A stretch of 64,000 bases of DNA from an uncultured Oscillospiraceae bacterium (GCA_910579545.1 CAJTVI010000008.1:5596-69595); one strand, 5' to 3'. Numbered from the stretch's first letter, positions 24,722 to 32,399 are shown. Translations and numbers: made by a program. The notes: generated by a model not told the origin, from the letters alone.

Positions 24722-25870
24722 TTAATGGTTGATGCAATATTTTTCCAGAACCGAACGGTTCACATCCACACCGATGCCGGGCGCTTGGGGGACAAGTACA
24801 TACCCATCCAAAAAGTCAATGCCATCGTAGATCAGATCCAACCGGAAGGGATGGCTGGACTGGTCATACTCCAAAAGCGGCTCCAGGGGCTTAGCGCACA
24901 GGGGCGCGGGGGGCAGGGTTGCAAGAAATTGCAGCGAGGCCGCCAGACCGATGCCGCTGCCCCACACATGGGGGATCAGCATGGCGTTGTAAGCCTGGCA
25001 GAGTGCGGCAATTTTTTTACACTCGGTAAATCCGCCGCAGCTGCAAAGGTCGGGCTGGTAGATGTCCAGCGCGCCTCTGGCCAGCCAGTCCTTGTAGGCG
25101 ATCTTGCCAAAAATCTCCTCGCCTGCCGCAAGGTAGCTTCCGGTCAGGTTGCGCAGGGCCGCGTAGCCTGCGGCATCCTCGGGCGCCAGCAGCTCCTCAA
25201 AAAATTCCAGCCGCACATCCTCCAGATCCAGCAGCAGGCGGCGGGCCGGAGCCTGGCTGTAGGCGCTGTTAAAATCGCACATCAGCAGTATGTCGGGGCC
25301 AACTGCCCTGCGCACCGCCCGGATGTATTCCTCGTCCTCCTGCACCCCAAAGCCAGCCTTGAGTTTCATCCCCAAAAAGCCCCGTTCCAGGTAACCCTGT
25401 GCCTCTTTTACCGCGTCAGAGGGATAACACCCGCCTTTTTTACGGTAAAAGCCCGTGGCATAGGCCTTTACCCGGCTGCGGAACTGCCCGCCCAACAGGT
25501 TGCAGACCGGCTGGCCCAGATGCCGGCCGATCGCATCCCACAGTGCGATGTCCAGTCCGCTCAGAGCGTTGATGGCGGCGCCCTGCTGGCCAAAGGGCCG
25601 GCAGAGGTTGTACAGCTCCTCCCAGAGCACCTCCGCATCAAAGATGCTCCGGCCCACCACATGGGGCGCAAAGCAGTGCTCCACAAAAGCAGCGGCTAAC
25701 TGCGGCGGCTGCATCCCATGGCACATGCACTCGCCAAACCCGCTTTCTCCATCGGCGCAAACGACCTCTACGATCACCGAACTGCGATTGTAAACCCACC
25801 CCTGCGAAAAGGCGAAAGGCTCCTGCAGCGGCGCCTGAATGATGTGCACCAGCACCTGTTTGATGGTCAT
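24722..25870 (-). CDS. enolase-superfamily sugar acid enzyme, mandelate racemase subgroup
   Basis: This 382-residue protein has the capping domain plus barrel of the enolase superfamily. Visible catalytic parts are the KxK motif in GMKLKAGFG, metal ligands in CDFNSAY, FFEELLAPED and GEEIFG, an Asp in YQPDLCSCGG and the His in IPHVWGSG. That set (KxK and a His-Asp dyad) marks the mandelate racemase subgroup, whose members dehydrate or epimerise acid sugars. The exact substrate cannot be read from sequence. It is the first gene of the operon with dctP-dctQ-dctM, behind a 21-bp palindromic operator. Confidence 0.85.
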   Translation of the reverse strand: MTIKQVLVHIIQAPLQEPFAFSQGWVYNRSSVIVEVVCADGESGFGECMCHGMQPPQLAAAFVEHCFAPHVVGRSIFDAEVLWEELYNLCRPFGQQGAAINALSGLDIALWDAIGRHLGQPVCNLLGGQFRSRVKAYATGFYRKKGGCYPSDAVKEAQGYLERGFLGMKLKAGFGVQEDEEYIRAVRRAVGPDILLMCDFNSAYSQAPARRLLLDLEDVRLEFFEELLAPEDAAGYAALRNLTGSYLAAGEEIFGKIAYKDWLARGALDIYQPDLCSCGGFTECKKIAALCQAYNAMLIPHVWGSGIGLAASLQFLATLPPAPLCAKPLEPLLEYDQSSHPFRLDLIYDGIDFLDGYVLVPQAPGIGVDVNRSVLEKYCINH

Positions 25871-25892
25871 TGATCATCGACTCCTTTTCGAT

Positions 25893-25913
25893 ATAACATA
25901 TAATATATGTTAT
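25893..25913. promoter_or_regulatory. palindromic operator of module A
   Basis: ATAACATATA and TATATGTTAT are perfect inverted arms around one A. The site lies 22 bp before the enolase start and would overlap or adjoin the promoter. It is the natural target of the FadR-type regulator encoded just upstream; the pairing is an inference. Confidence 0.7.
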
Positions 25914-26071
25914 ATGTTAGTACAAAGTAGAAGTGTAATGTATAAATAGGACCCGGGAATGAAGGGGCGAAACGCTTTCCAAGTACGCGCGCTGTTCTGA
26001 GGCAGGAGGAAAAAGGTGGGACGCACACACAGGATAAGCGGACCCGAGAAGATCCTGCGGCCCTGCGGCCT

Positions 26072-26737
26072 TCAGCCGCGGTCATAATTTTCCTGGGTGG
26101 CGCGCAGGTGGTCCCGCATGGTACGGGCGGCGCGCTCGGGATCGCCCTGCGCAAGGCAGTTGAGGATGTTGCGGTGGTAGTGGTGCCGGGCCTCAATGCA
26201 GTAGTCCAGCTGGGAGGCACGGATGATGCTGTCGCGCAAAAGGGGGGTATAGGCGTTTACAATGGCCACAAGCAGCGGGTTGCGGGTGGAGTTAGCCAAC
26301 TGAATGTGAAATTGGAGGTCGTTGGAAATGTAGGCGCTGTCCATAACGGAGGCATCCTCCATACTGCGGCAGACCCGGTCCAGTACGTCGAGCTCCCCAG
26401 GGGTGATGCGCTGGGCAGCCAGACGGGCGCAGGCCTCTTCGATGATGGCCCGCACCTCCATCAAATCGCCGGTATTGCAGTCTCCCTTATTGATCATGTC
26501 GGTGATCGAGCGGGAGAGCACCGGTACGCTGTTGTCCAGCACCAGCAGCCCTTTGCCGTGGATCCGTTTTAAAAAGCCGCGAGTCTCCAGCGAGCGCACG
26601 GCGTCCCGCACCGTGACCCGGCTCACCTCAAACTTTTTGCACAACTCGCCCTCACTGGGCAGATAGTTGCTGGCGTCGTACTCCTTGTTGAGGATCATCT
26701 GTTCGATCTGGCACTGTGTGCGCTCGACCAAGGTCAA
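26072..26737 (-). CDS. GntR-family regulator, FadR subfamily (module A)
   Basis: This transcription factor has an N-terminal winged helix (YLPSEGELCKKFEVSRVTVRDAVRSLETRGFLKRIHGKG) and a C-terminal all-helical FCD ligand domain (MEVRAIIEEACARLAA, then DLQFHIQLANSTRNPLL and the histidine pair ARHHYHRNIL). FCD domains bind a metal and small carboxylates, so a sugar acid inducer is likely. The start is uncertain: a TTG giving TLVERTQCQIEQ is used, and an upstream GTG would add 30 arginine-rich residues. It is on the same strand as the enolase-TRAP operon and 200 bp before it. Confidence 0.82.
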   Translation of the reverse strand: MTLVERTQCQIEQMILNKEYDASNYLPSEGELCKKFEVSRVTVRDAVRSLETRGFLKRIHGKGLLVLDNSVPVLSRSITDMINKGDCNTGDLMEVRAIIEEACARLAAQRITPGELDVLDRVCRSMEDASVMDSAYISNDLQFHIQLANSTRNPLLVAIVNAYTPLLRDSIIRASQLDYCIEARHHYHRNILNCLAQGDPERAARTMRDHLRATQENYDRG

Positions 26738-26888
26738 TCTGAAAACCCGCCTTTCCGGTTTGGCACAGAGGGGCCGCCAAAGCCTGGCCCCGGTCCGCAT
26801 GCGCAGAGAAGTTTGTCCGTTCTGCACGTCCGGCGTGCAGGCTTGCCAGGGCCCAGTCCGGCCTATGCAGAGGGACGGTTGGAAGATA

Positions 26889-26917
26889 CTTATAATATAT
26901 CATACAACATAAAACAA
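26889..26917 (-). promoter_or_regulatory. promoter of the module A regulator
   Basis: On the minus strand TTGTTT and TATAAG are 17 bp apart. The spacer contains TGTTGTATGATATATTA, which resembles the module A operator half-sites, so the regulator may control itself. The surroundings are distinctly AT-rich compared with the genes. Confidence 0.6.
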
Positions 26918-27017
26918 AGAAAGAGATAAAATCGACAAACTTTAAATAAATAATTGGCAAAAACGCTGGATTTACGGCTCCAAAAGGGGCAAAGCAGCCA
27001 GATACCGCAAATTCTGC

Positions 27018-27046
27018 TTGACAAACAACCGGTGCTCCCGTATAAT
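27018..27046 (+). promoter_or_regulatory. consensus sigma-A promoter of the tRNA pair
   Basis: TTGACA and TATAAT are separated by 17 bp, a perfect housekeeping promoter. Transcription should start near 27053, 45 bp before tRNA-Met. Confidence 0.92.
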
Positions 27047-27097
27047 ATAAAAGCGCTTTTGTGCAGAGATGCAGGCAGGGGCGCATGATACAGGCGT

Positions 27098-27174
27098 GGC
27101 GGTATAGCTCAGTTGGCTAGAGCATTCGGTTCATACCCGAAGTGTCACCGGTTCGAATCCAGTTACCGCTACCA
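27098..27174 (+). tRNA. tRNA-Met (CAT), elongator type
   Basis: A complete cloverleaf of 77 nt with encoded CCA. The acceptor stem pairs GGCGGTA with TACCGCT (one G-U at the first pair), the D-arm is AGCTC/GAGC, the anticodon stem TTCGG/CCGAA encloses TTCATAC, and the T-arm contains GGTTCGAATCC. The first acceptor pair is not the C-A mismatch of initiator tRNA, and the body resembles elongator tRNA-Met. A lysidine-modified tRNA-Ile is less likely. Confidence 0.95.
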
Positions 27175-27175
27175 C

Positions 27176-27258
27176 AATACAGGGTTTTGCTAAAATACTT
27201 GGGGGTCGCCTGCAATCGCGGGCGAAAGATGCTTGTTGTTTTAGCCAAACCCTGTATT
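27176..27258. repeat. 83-bp foldback between the two tRNA genes
   Basis: AATACAGGGTTTTGCTAAAA at the left and TTTTAGCCAAACCCTGTATT at the right are 20-bp inverted arms with one G-U. A smaller GC hairpin (CGCC/GGCG) lies in the 43-bp loop. It begins two bases after the CCA of tRNA-Met and ends five bases before tRNA-Glu, so it fills the whole spacer. Confidence 0.85.
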
Positions 27259-27263
27259 TATCC

Positions 27264-27338
27264 GGCCCGATGGTCAAGCGGTCAAGACATCGCCCTTTCA
27301 CGGCGGTAACCCGGGTTCGATTCCCGGTCGGGTCACCA
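27264..27338 (+). tRNA. tRNA-Glu (TTC)
   Basis: A complete 75-nt cloverleaf with encoded CCA. The acceptor stem is GGCCCGA/TCGGGTC, the anticodon loop CTTTCAC reads TTC, and the T-arm is CCGGGTTCGATTCCCGG. It is cotranscribed with tRNA-Met and followed by a terminator. Confidence 0.96.
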
Positions 27339-27341
27339 CGT

Positions 27342-27377
27342 CGCCGCAAGCGTCATATCGCTTGCGGCGGCTTTTTT
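27342..27377 (+). terminator. terminator of the tRNA operon
   Basis: GCCGCAAGCG and CGCTTGCGGC pair around TCATAT, followed closely by CTTTTTT. It starts four bases after the tRNA-Glu CCA. Confidence 0.92.
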
Positions 27378-27497
27378 GTGAAAAGCCACCGCTCGCTCAT
27401 TTTGCTGCGGCTCCTTTTCCCCGCAAAGCTTTGCCTCGCAAATCTTTGCGGGGGCCCCGCGGCCCTGTGGGCCGCCGTTCTGGACTTCGCTCCATTC

Positions 27498-27532
27498 AAA
27501 AAGCCCGGTCGCAAGACCGGGCTTTTCTCTTG
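27498..27532. terminator. bidirectional terminator after the module B regulator
   Basis: AAAAAGCCCGGTC and GACCGGGCTTTT flank a GCAA tetraloop, with T-rich sequence on both sides. It serves the minus-strand regulator that ends at 27553 and can also stop plus-strand read-through. Confidence 0.85.
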
Positions 27533-27552
27533 TTCCTGACGCGGATCCCCCC

Positions 27553-28263
27553 TCAGGCCTCGGCGGCCGGTTCGGGGGCGTTGTTGTCGGCCCGCAGGTC
27601 GTAGATGCCGCGCTGCAGGTGCTCCAGCATCAGGGAGCGGGCCTGCTTGCCGTCGTGGCTTTTGATCGCGTCCAGCAAAAGGGTGTGGTAGTACATCCCG
27701 CCGTAATAGCCCAGCGCAAGGTTGAGCGCGTAGCCAAGGTCGGTGCGCTTGAGCAGGATGTCCTCCATCACCGAGATGGTTACCGGGTTGTTGCCGGCGC
27801 GGCAGAGCGCCAGATGGAACTGGACGTCCGCGGCCACAAAGCGGGCGCTTTCACCCACCGAGGACCGCATGGTCTCCAGCTGCTCCTCCAGCCGGGCGAT
27901 CAGCCCGGGCGCCGCGTTTTCGGCCGCCATGGCCGCGATGGCCGGCTCGATGAGGCAGCGGAATTCCAGGATGTGCTTCATGCTCTCCAGCGTTTCCCGG
28001 CTGCAGGGCTCGGTGCTCTGCTGCAAAGCAAAGAGGGACAGATCGTCCGAGATCACAAAGGTGCCCTTGCCCCGGGCGCTTTCCAGGATGCCCAGCGCCA
28101 TAAACTGCTGAAGTGCGCTGCGCACCGAGACCCGGCTTACCCCCAGCTCCTTGCAAAGCTGGTTTTCGCTGGGGATCTTGCAGCCCACGGCCCACGCGCC
28201 GCTCTGGATGTTCTGATGGATGTACCGCGCAATGCCGCTGGTTACGCTGCCTCTGCCTGCCAT
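27553..28263 (-). CDS. GntR-family regulator, FadR subfamily (module B)
   Basis: This 236-residue regulator has a winged helix (KIPSENQLCKELGVSRVSVRSALQQFMALGILESARGKGTF) and an FCD domain (LEFRCLIEPAIAAMAAENA, then DVQFHLALCRAGNNPV and YYHTLLLDAI). It is distinct in sequence from the module A regulator. It follows the ManD-type gene by 378 bp and has its own promoter-like sequence. Its probable targets are the TTGTAT/ATACAA palindromes in the divergent promoters at 31.9-32.3 kb; this is inferred from position and from the half-site style of FadR regulators. Confidence 0.87.
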   Translation of the reverse strand: MAGRGSVTSGIARYIHQNIQSGAWAVGCKIPSENQLCKELGVSRVSVRSALQQFMALGILESARGKGTFVISDDLSLFALQQSTEPCSRETLESMKHILEFRCLIEPAIAAMAAENAAPGLIARLEEQLETMRSSVGESARFVAADVQFHLALCRAGNNPVTISVMEDILLKRTDLGYALNLALGYYGGMYYHTLLLDAIKSHDGKQARSLMLEHLQRGIYDLRADNNAPEPAAEA

Positions 28264-28346
28264 CTGCCGTTCCTGCCTTTTTTGAGAGGTACCCCCTGCC
28301 CGCGGCCGGCGGCGTGCCGGGCGCGGGCAGGGCCATGATCCTATTT

Positions 28347-28374
28347 AGTATAGCCTTTTTTTGCAAAAAAGTAA
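28347..28374 (-). promoter_or_regulatory. promoter of the module B regulator
   Basis: TTACTT and TATACT, 16 bp apart on the minus strand, lie about 85 bp before the regulator start. Confidence 0.55.
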
Positions 28375-28387
28375 AATGCGCCGGGCC

Positions 28388-28512
28388 GCAAAACGGGGCA
28401 AAGGCCCCAAAACCGCACCGGGATCCCAAAACGATGCCGGGCCCAAAACCATGCCGGGAGCCCAAAAACAAACTGGCATCCCAAAACCATGCCAGGCCCC
28501 AAAACGGGGCCG
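28388..28512. repeat. short imperfect tandem repeat
   Basis: About six imperfect units of 17-20 bp follow the pattern CCCAAAACNATGCCGGG. GCCC/GGGC complementarity between neighbours could form a chain of small hairpins. It occupies a third of the 378 bp between the ManD-type and regulator genes; no gene was seen there. Confidence 0.65.
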
Positions 28513-28531
28513 GCGCCCGCATTTTAAACAG

Positions 28532-28580
28532 AACGCCGCAGGGCCGCCCGCCAAAGGGAGGGGACGGGCCCTGCGGCGTT
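28532..28580 (-). terminator. hairpin terminator after the ManD-type gene
   Basis: AACGCCGCAGGGCC and GGCCCTGCGGCGTT form a 14-bp stem with a 21-nt loop. On the minus strand CTGTTT follows. It ends the ADH-SDR-ManD operon. Confidence 0.75.
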
Positions 28581-28641
28581 TGCTTTGCTAAAAAGGCCCC
28601 GCGCCAAAGCGCGCCAGGGGCCGGGCCCGGGGGGCTTGTTT

Positions 28642-29892
28642 TCAGGGGGTTTGCAGGCTGCCGTCCGGGTTGCGGGTCTGGGTCCAGGTGGTGACCTCGG
28701 CGGTGCAGGGGTATTTTTCGGCCTCTTTTTCGTTGAGGTCCACCCCAAGGCCGGGCTTTTCATTGGCGTACACAAAGCCGTCGTTGCCGTACTCCGGCAG
28801 GCCGGGGAATACCTCCAGCAGGGCGCCGCGCGGGCCGCTCAGCTGCTGGATGACAAAGTTGGGCGGTTCGATGCCGCTCCACTCCTGCAGGCCCAGGTTC
28901 TGGGCCGCCAGGTCGATGTGGATGTTGGCCGCGTGGGCCAGCGGGCTCATGTCGCCGGGGCCGTGCCAGCAGATGCGCACCCCATACTGCTCGCAGAACT
29001 GCTGCAGCTTGCGCGCGGGGGTAATGCCGCCCACCTGGCTCAGGTGCACCCGCATGTAGTCGATGCTGCGGTTCTGCACCAGCGCCCGGTACTCGGCGGG
29101 GTTGTTGAAGAGCTCGCCCTGGCTCAAAGGGGTAACGCTGGTCTTGCGGATGCGGTCCAGCCATTCCACCTGCTCCAGCGGCACAACATCCTCCAAAAAG
29201 AACATGTGGTAGGGCTCCATCTCTTTTACAAAGGTCACCGCCTCGGTGGGGTGGATCCGCTCGTGCACGTCGTGCACCAGTTCGATCTCAAAGCCCTCTT
29301 TGGCGCGAATGCCCTCAAACAGCTTAAGGGTGTCCCGCATGTACTTCTTGCTGTCCAGATAGATGCCGTCCGCAGCGCCCTTGGCGGCCCATTCCGGCGC
29401 CTTGCCAAAGCCGCCGCCGCCGTAACCGCCGTTCTGGCAGCGGATATGCCGTACCCCGATGGCGCGGTACTTTTCGATGTTCTCGCAGATCTCGCTGAGG
29501 TCCTGCCCGTCCACATGGCGGTAGACCGGCACGCCGGCGCGCACCTTGCCGCCAAACAGGTCGTACACCGGCATGTTCGCCATCTTGCCCTTGATGTCCC
29601 ACAGGGCCATGTCCACCCCCGAGATGGCGTTGTTTGCGATGGGCCCGCAGCGCCAGTAGGCGTTTTGGTGCATCAGCTGCCAAAGCTCGGTGATGCCTCG
29701 CACCTCCCGGCCCAGCAGCAGCGGGCGCAGGTAGGTCTCGATGAGGTGTTTTACGGTCAGGTGGCGGTAGGCAAAGGTGGCACAGCCCAGGCCGTACAGG
29801 CCCGGCTCGCTGGTCTCCACCTTGACCACCACGAGGTTGATGCCTTCGGGTGCGGTACAGATTACCCGGATGTCGCGGATGGTGGGGGCCAT
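28642..29892 (-). CDS. ManD/RspA-type sugar acid dehydratase (enolase superfamily)
   Basis: This 416-residue enzyme carries the D-mannonate dehydratase subgroup pattern: IRCQNGGYGGGG, HDVHERIHPTEA (metal Asp and catalytic His), FLEDVVPLE, SQGELFNN and the diagnostic WHGPGDMSPLAHAANIHIDLA. The family converts D-mannonate, and sometimes D-gluconate, to 2-keto-3-deoxygluconate; many members are low-efficiency RspA types. It shares a minus-strand operon with an SDR and a zinc dehydrogenase, matching the RspA-RspB pairing. GAAAGGAGGAAG supports the start. High- and low-efficiency types cannot be separated here. Confidence 0.88.
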   Translation of the reverse strand: MAPTIRDIRVICTAPEGINLVVVKVETSEPGLYGLGCATFAYRHLTVKHLIETYLRPLLLGREVRGITELWQLMHQNAYWRCGPIANNAISGVDMALWDIKGKMANMPVYDLFGGKVRAGVPVYRHVDGQDLSEICENIEKYRAIGVRHIRCQNGGYGGGGFGKAPEWAAKGAADGIYLDSKKYMRDTLKLFEGIRAKEGFEIELVHDVHERIHPTEAVTFVKEMEPYHMFFLEDVVPLEQVEWLDRIRKTSVTPLSQGELFNNPAEYRALVQNRSIDYMRVHLSQVGGITPARKLQQFCEQYGVRICWHGPGDMSPLAHAANIHIDLAAQNLGLQEWSGIEPPNFVIQQLSGPRGALLEVFPGLPEYGNDGFVYANEKPGLGVDLNEKEAEKYPCTAEVTTWTQTRNPDGSLQTP

Positions 29893-29919
29893 GGGTCGCT
29901 TCCTCCTTTCAGGCGGGGG

Positions 29920-30687
29920 TTATTTTACAAGGTACGCGCCGTCCACCGGGATCACGGCGCCGTTGAGATAATCGGACGCGGAGGAGGCCAAAAAGACCAC
30001 CGGGCCCTTCATGTCGTCCGGGGTGCCCCAGCGGCCGGCCGGGATGCGCGGGGTGATCTCGGCCTTGCGGGCCGCGGTCATGTTGGCGTTCATCTCGGTG
30101 TCCATATAGCCCGGGCACAGGCAGTTGATATTGATGTTGCGGCCGGCGCAGTCCACCGCGAGGCTCTTGGTAAGCTGGGTCACGGCGCCCTTGGCGGCGG
30201 TGTAGGCGGGCACGGTGGTGCCGCCGAACCAGGACACCATCGAGCCAATGGTGATGATCTTGCCGCCGGTGGGCTGGCCCAGCATCACCTTGACCGCGCG
30301 CTGGCTCATAAACCAGACATGGTTGAGGTTGATGGCCTGCACCAGGTCCCACTCCTCCACCGGGAACTCCTCGGGCAGGTGACGGCGCTGGATGCCGGCC
30401 GCCGGCACCAGCACGTCCAGCCGGCCGTCCAGGATCTCAAGCGCCTCGTCAAACATCCGGTTGAGGTCCGCCCGGTCGGCCAGGTTGCCGGTCACGGGGT
30501 AGGCCTCCAGGCCCTTTTGGCGGTATTCGGCGCAGACGGCCTCCAGCTTTTCCTTCTGCACGTCCATCAAAACGACCTTGCAGCCGGCCTCCAAAAGGCC
30601 CTCGGCCATCCCGCGGGAAAGCCCCTGCGCGCCGCCGGTAACAATGGCATGCTTGCCGGTGATGTCAAATGATTTCAATACGCTCAT
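29920..30687 (-). CDS. SDR-family sugar acid oxidoreductase (module B)
   Basis: This 255-residue short-chain dehydrogenase has the dinucleotide loop TGGAQGLSRGM, the PAAGI segment in place of NNAG, and a catalytic Ser-Tyr-Lys set in GSMVSWFGGTTVPAYTAAKGAV. It ends in YLNGAVIPVDGAY. It resembles 2-deoxy-D-gluconate 3-dehydrogenase, gluconate 5-dehydrogenase and mannonate oxidoreductase SDRs. In this operon the most economical role is interconversion of fructuronate and mannonate ahead of the ManD-type dehydratase. The start has AAAAAAAGGAG. Confidence 0.85.
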   Translation of the reverse strand: MSVLKSFDITGKHAIVTGGAQGLSRGMAEGLLEAGCKVVLMDVQKEKLEAVCAEYRQKGLEAYPVTGNLADRADLNRMFDEALEILDGRLDVLVPAAGIQRRHLPEEFPVEEWDLVQAINLNHVWFMSQRAVKVMLGQPTGGKIITIGSMVSWFGGTTVPAYTAAKGAVTQLTKSLAVDCAGRNININCLCPGYMDTEMNANMTAARKAEITPRIPAGRWGTPDDMKGPVVFLASSASDYLNGAVIPVDGAYLVK

Positions 30688-30782
30688 GATCGATCGCTCC
30701 TTTTTTTACTTTTGTTTTGATTGCCTGCGTTTTACTGCCCGGGATGGGGTTCTGCGTTTGCGGTGTGCCGGTAAAGGGCAAA

Positions 30783-30835
30783 GGGCGGTTTTGCCCGGCG
30801 GCGCCGGGGCCCCTGGGGGCAAAACGCCCGCGCGG
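30783..30835 (-). promoter_or_regulatory. intercistronic hairpin between the dehydrogenase and SDR genes
   Basis: GGGCGGTTTTGCCC and GGGGCAAAACGCCC pair across a GC-rich loop in the 153-bp gap. It lies just after the zinc dehydrogenase stop on the transcribed strand and may tune the ratio of the two products. Confidence 0.5.
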
Positions 30836-30840
30836 CGCGC

Positions 30841-31875
30841 TTATTCGGCCCCTTCAAACAGGATAACCGTCTTTTTAACGGCCGGGTCCGGGTGGACGAT
30901 GTTCTCAAACACCTTTTCGATCTCGCCAAAGGGCACAAAGGTGGTGGCCAGCCCCTCCATGCGGTAGCGGCCCTGGGCCATCTTTTCGGCGGTGGGGATC
31001 CACTGGTCCAGGCTCATCCGGGTGCCGATGATGTCCAGCTCGCGGCCGTTGATCATCTGCTGGGTGATCTGCTCGGGCACGGTGCAGAAGCCCATCGGCA
31101 CCACCCGGCCGGCGTTGCAGACGATGCCGGGCTGCATGACCAGGGTCAGGCTGCCGGGGAAGCAGGCCGAGTCGAAGGCGACGGTGCAGCCGTGGCCATC
31201 GGTGATCTTTTTGACCTCGGCCGCAATATCCTGGGTCTTGCTGTTGATGGTATAGTCGGCCCCGAACTCCCTGCTGCGCTCCAGGCTGGAGTCGCTGATG
31301 TCGCAGCAGATGACCGTTTTGGCCCCCTTGAGCTTGCAGGCCTGCGCGATGATGGTGCCAATGGTGCCCGTGCCCAGGATAAACACCACGTCGTCCGGCA
31401 CGATGCGGGCGCGGTTGGTGCAGTGCTCGCCGATAGTCAGCGGCTCGATGAGGGCGGCGTCCCGCCAGGGGATGCTGTCGTCGATCTTATACACATAGGG
31501 CTCTTCCACGCACCAATACTCCCGCCAGCCGCCGTCGGTGCCGCTGCCCCGCACCAGCACATGCTCGCAGACGTTGCCGCGGCCGTGGGTGCACTGGTAG
31601 CAGCTGCCGCAGCGCATCACATAGTCCACCACCACATGGTCGCCGGGCTTGATCCGGCTGCAGCCAGCCCCCACCTTGGTAACGAGGCCAACGTTTTCGT
31701 GGCCGGGGATGAGCGGGTAGCGGGAGTTGGGGTTCTCGCCCTTGTAGATGTGCATGTCGCTGCCGCATACGCCGGCGGCCATCATGCGGATCTGGACCTC
31801 GCCCTCGGCGGGTTCGGGCACCGGCACCTCGCGGAGCTCGTAATGCAGCGGTTCGGTTACAACGCAGGATTTCAT
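30841..31875 (-). CDS. zinc-dependent dehydrogenase, RspB / L-gulonate 5-dehydrogenase-like
   Basis: This 344-residue medium-chain dehydrogenase has catalytic zinc ligands in GVCGSDMHIY and PGHENVG. The structural zinc cysteines are in MRCGSCYQCTHGRGNVC, and the Rossmann loop is ILGTGTIGTII. It looks like the threonine/sorbitol-dehydrogenase branch that includes RspB. In the L-gulonate route described for RspA/RspB systems, such an enzyme makes D-fructuronate. The ATG is set by AGGAGG eight bases upstream; an open frame extends further up but crosses the promoter. It is the first gene of the minus operon. Confidence 0.88.
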   Translation of the reverse strand: MKSCVVTEPLHYELREVPVPEPAEGEVQIRMMAAGVCGSDMHIYKGENPNSRYPLIPGHENVGLVTKVGAGCSRIKPGDHVVVDYVMRCGSCYQCTHGRGNVCEHVLVRGSGTDGGWREYWCVEEPYVYKIDDSIPWRDAALIEPLTIGEHCTNRARIVPDDVVFILGTGTIGTIIAQACKLKGAKTVICCDISDSSLERSREFGADYTINSKTQDIAAEVKKITDGHGCTVAFDSACFPGSLTLVMQPGIVCNAGRVVPMGFCTVPEQITQQMINGRELDIIGTRMSLDQWIPTAEKMAQGRYRMEGLATTFVPFGEIEKVFENIVHPDPAVKKTVILFEGAE

Positions 31876-31912
31876 AACACGCAGCCTCCTAAAGCATGAT
31901 TGAAAGGGATCA

Positions 31913-31931
31913 CTTGTATCTAAAATACAAG
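31913..31931. promoter_or_regulatory. module B operator 1 (dehydrogenase side)
   Basis: CTTGTAT and ATACAAG are perfect 7-bp inverted arms separated by CTAAA. The site lies just downstream of the -10 of the minus-strand promoter, in a position suited to repression. The same half-sites recur at the divergent TRAP promoter. Confidence 0.78.
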
Positions 31932-31944
31932 GTTGTATGCTTTC

Positions 31945-31972
31945 AGTATACCGGATGAAACGAAAAAAGCAA
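31945..31972 (-). promoter_or_regulatory. promoter of the dehydrogenase-SDR-ManD operon
   Basis: TTGCTT and TATACT are 16 bp apart on the minus strand, followed at once by operator 1. The 5' untranslated region would be about 60 nt. Confidence 0.65.
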
Positions 31973-32255
31973 GAGAAATTTCCAATAAATTGATTATTTG
32001 TTGAGAATATCCAGATTATCATAGGTTAAATTGTGCAAAAAGCGAAATGAAAAGGGCAGAAAAGCCGGCACATATAGTTGTATCTTAACAACAAAATAAA
32101 AAGACAATGGGTTTTTGCGGGGTATTCAGGACGAAAAAGGTGTTCTTTTCCGCCTATTTTGCCCTAAAACATGGAACAAAATTGTGCAAAATAACTTGTT
32201 TCCGGCCTGAAACAAGTGAAACCTTACAAAGTTGTACTATTTAAAAGGAAATATC
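31973..32255. other. AT-rich divergent control region
   Basis: This is the middle of a 524 bp intergenic region, far more AT-rich than the genes around it. It holds a further inverted repeat, CTTGTTT/AAACAAG, at about 32189-32213, and two TTGTGCAAAA motifs. These may be extra regulator sites. No open frame with a ribosome-binding site was seen. Confidence 0.5.
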
Positions 32256-32284
32256 TTGACTTTACTTGTATTATCAAATACAAT
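32256..32284 (+). promoter_or_regulatory. promoter of the module B TRAP operon
   Basis: TTGACT and TACAAT are 17 bp apart. The operator half-sites TTGTAT and ATACAA lie in its spacer and -10. Confidence 0.82.
32266..32283. promoter_or_regulatory. module B operator 2 (TRAP side)
   Basis: TTGTAT and ATACAA are separated by six bases. The right arm includes the first five bases of the -10 box, so a bound repressor would exclude RNA polymerase. Operator 1 has the same arms with a five-base spacer. Confidence 0.75.
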
Positions 32285-32399
32285 GAATTCAGAAACCGGC
32301 CGCACCCATCCGGCGCAACCCGCCGCCGGGCGCGGCACGCAAAAAGAGAACCCTGAACCAAGCCAAGTTTCCCAATTTAAAAAAGGAGGACAACAACCC

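Noticed and set aside
26738..26827. N-terminal extension of the module A regulator from an upstream GTG
   Set aside because: It adds 30 arginine-rich residues not typical of FadR-type regulators and no ribosome-binding site supports it; the TTG start is also weak, so the start stays uncertain.
28388..28512. CRISPR array
   Set aside because: Units are 17-20 bp, imperfect and without unique spacers of constant length; no cas genes are present.
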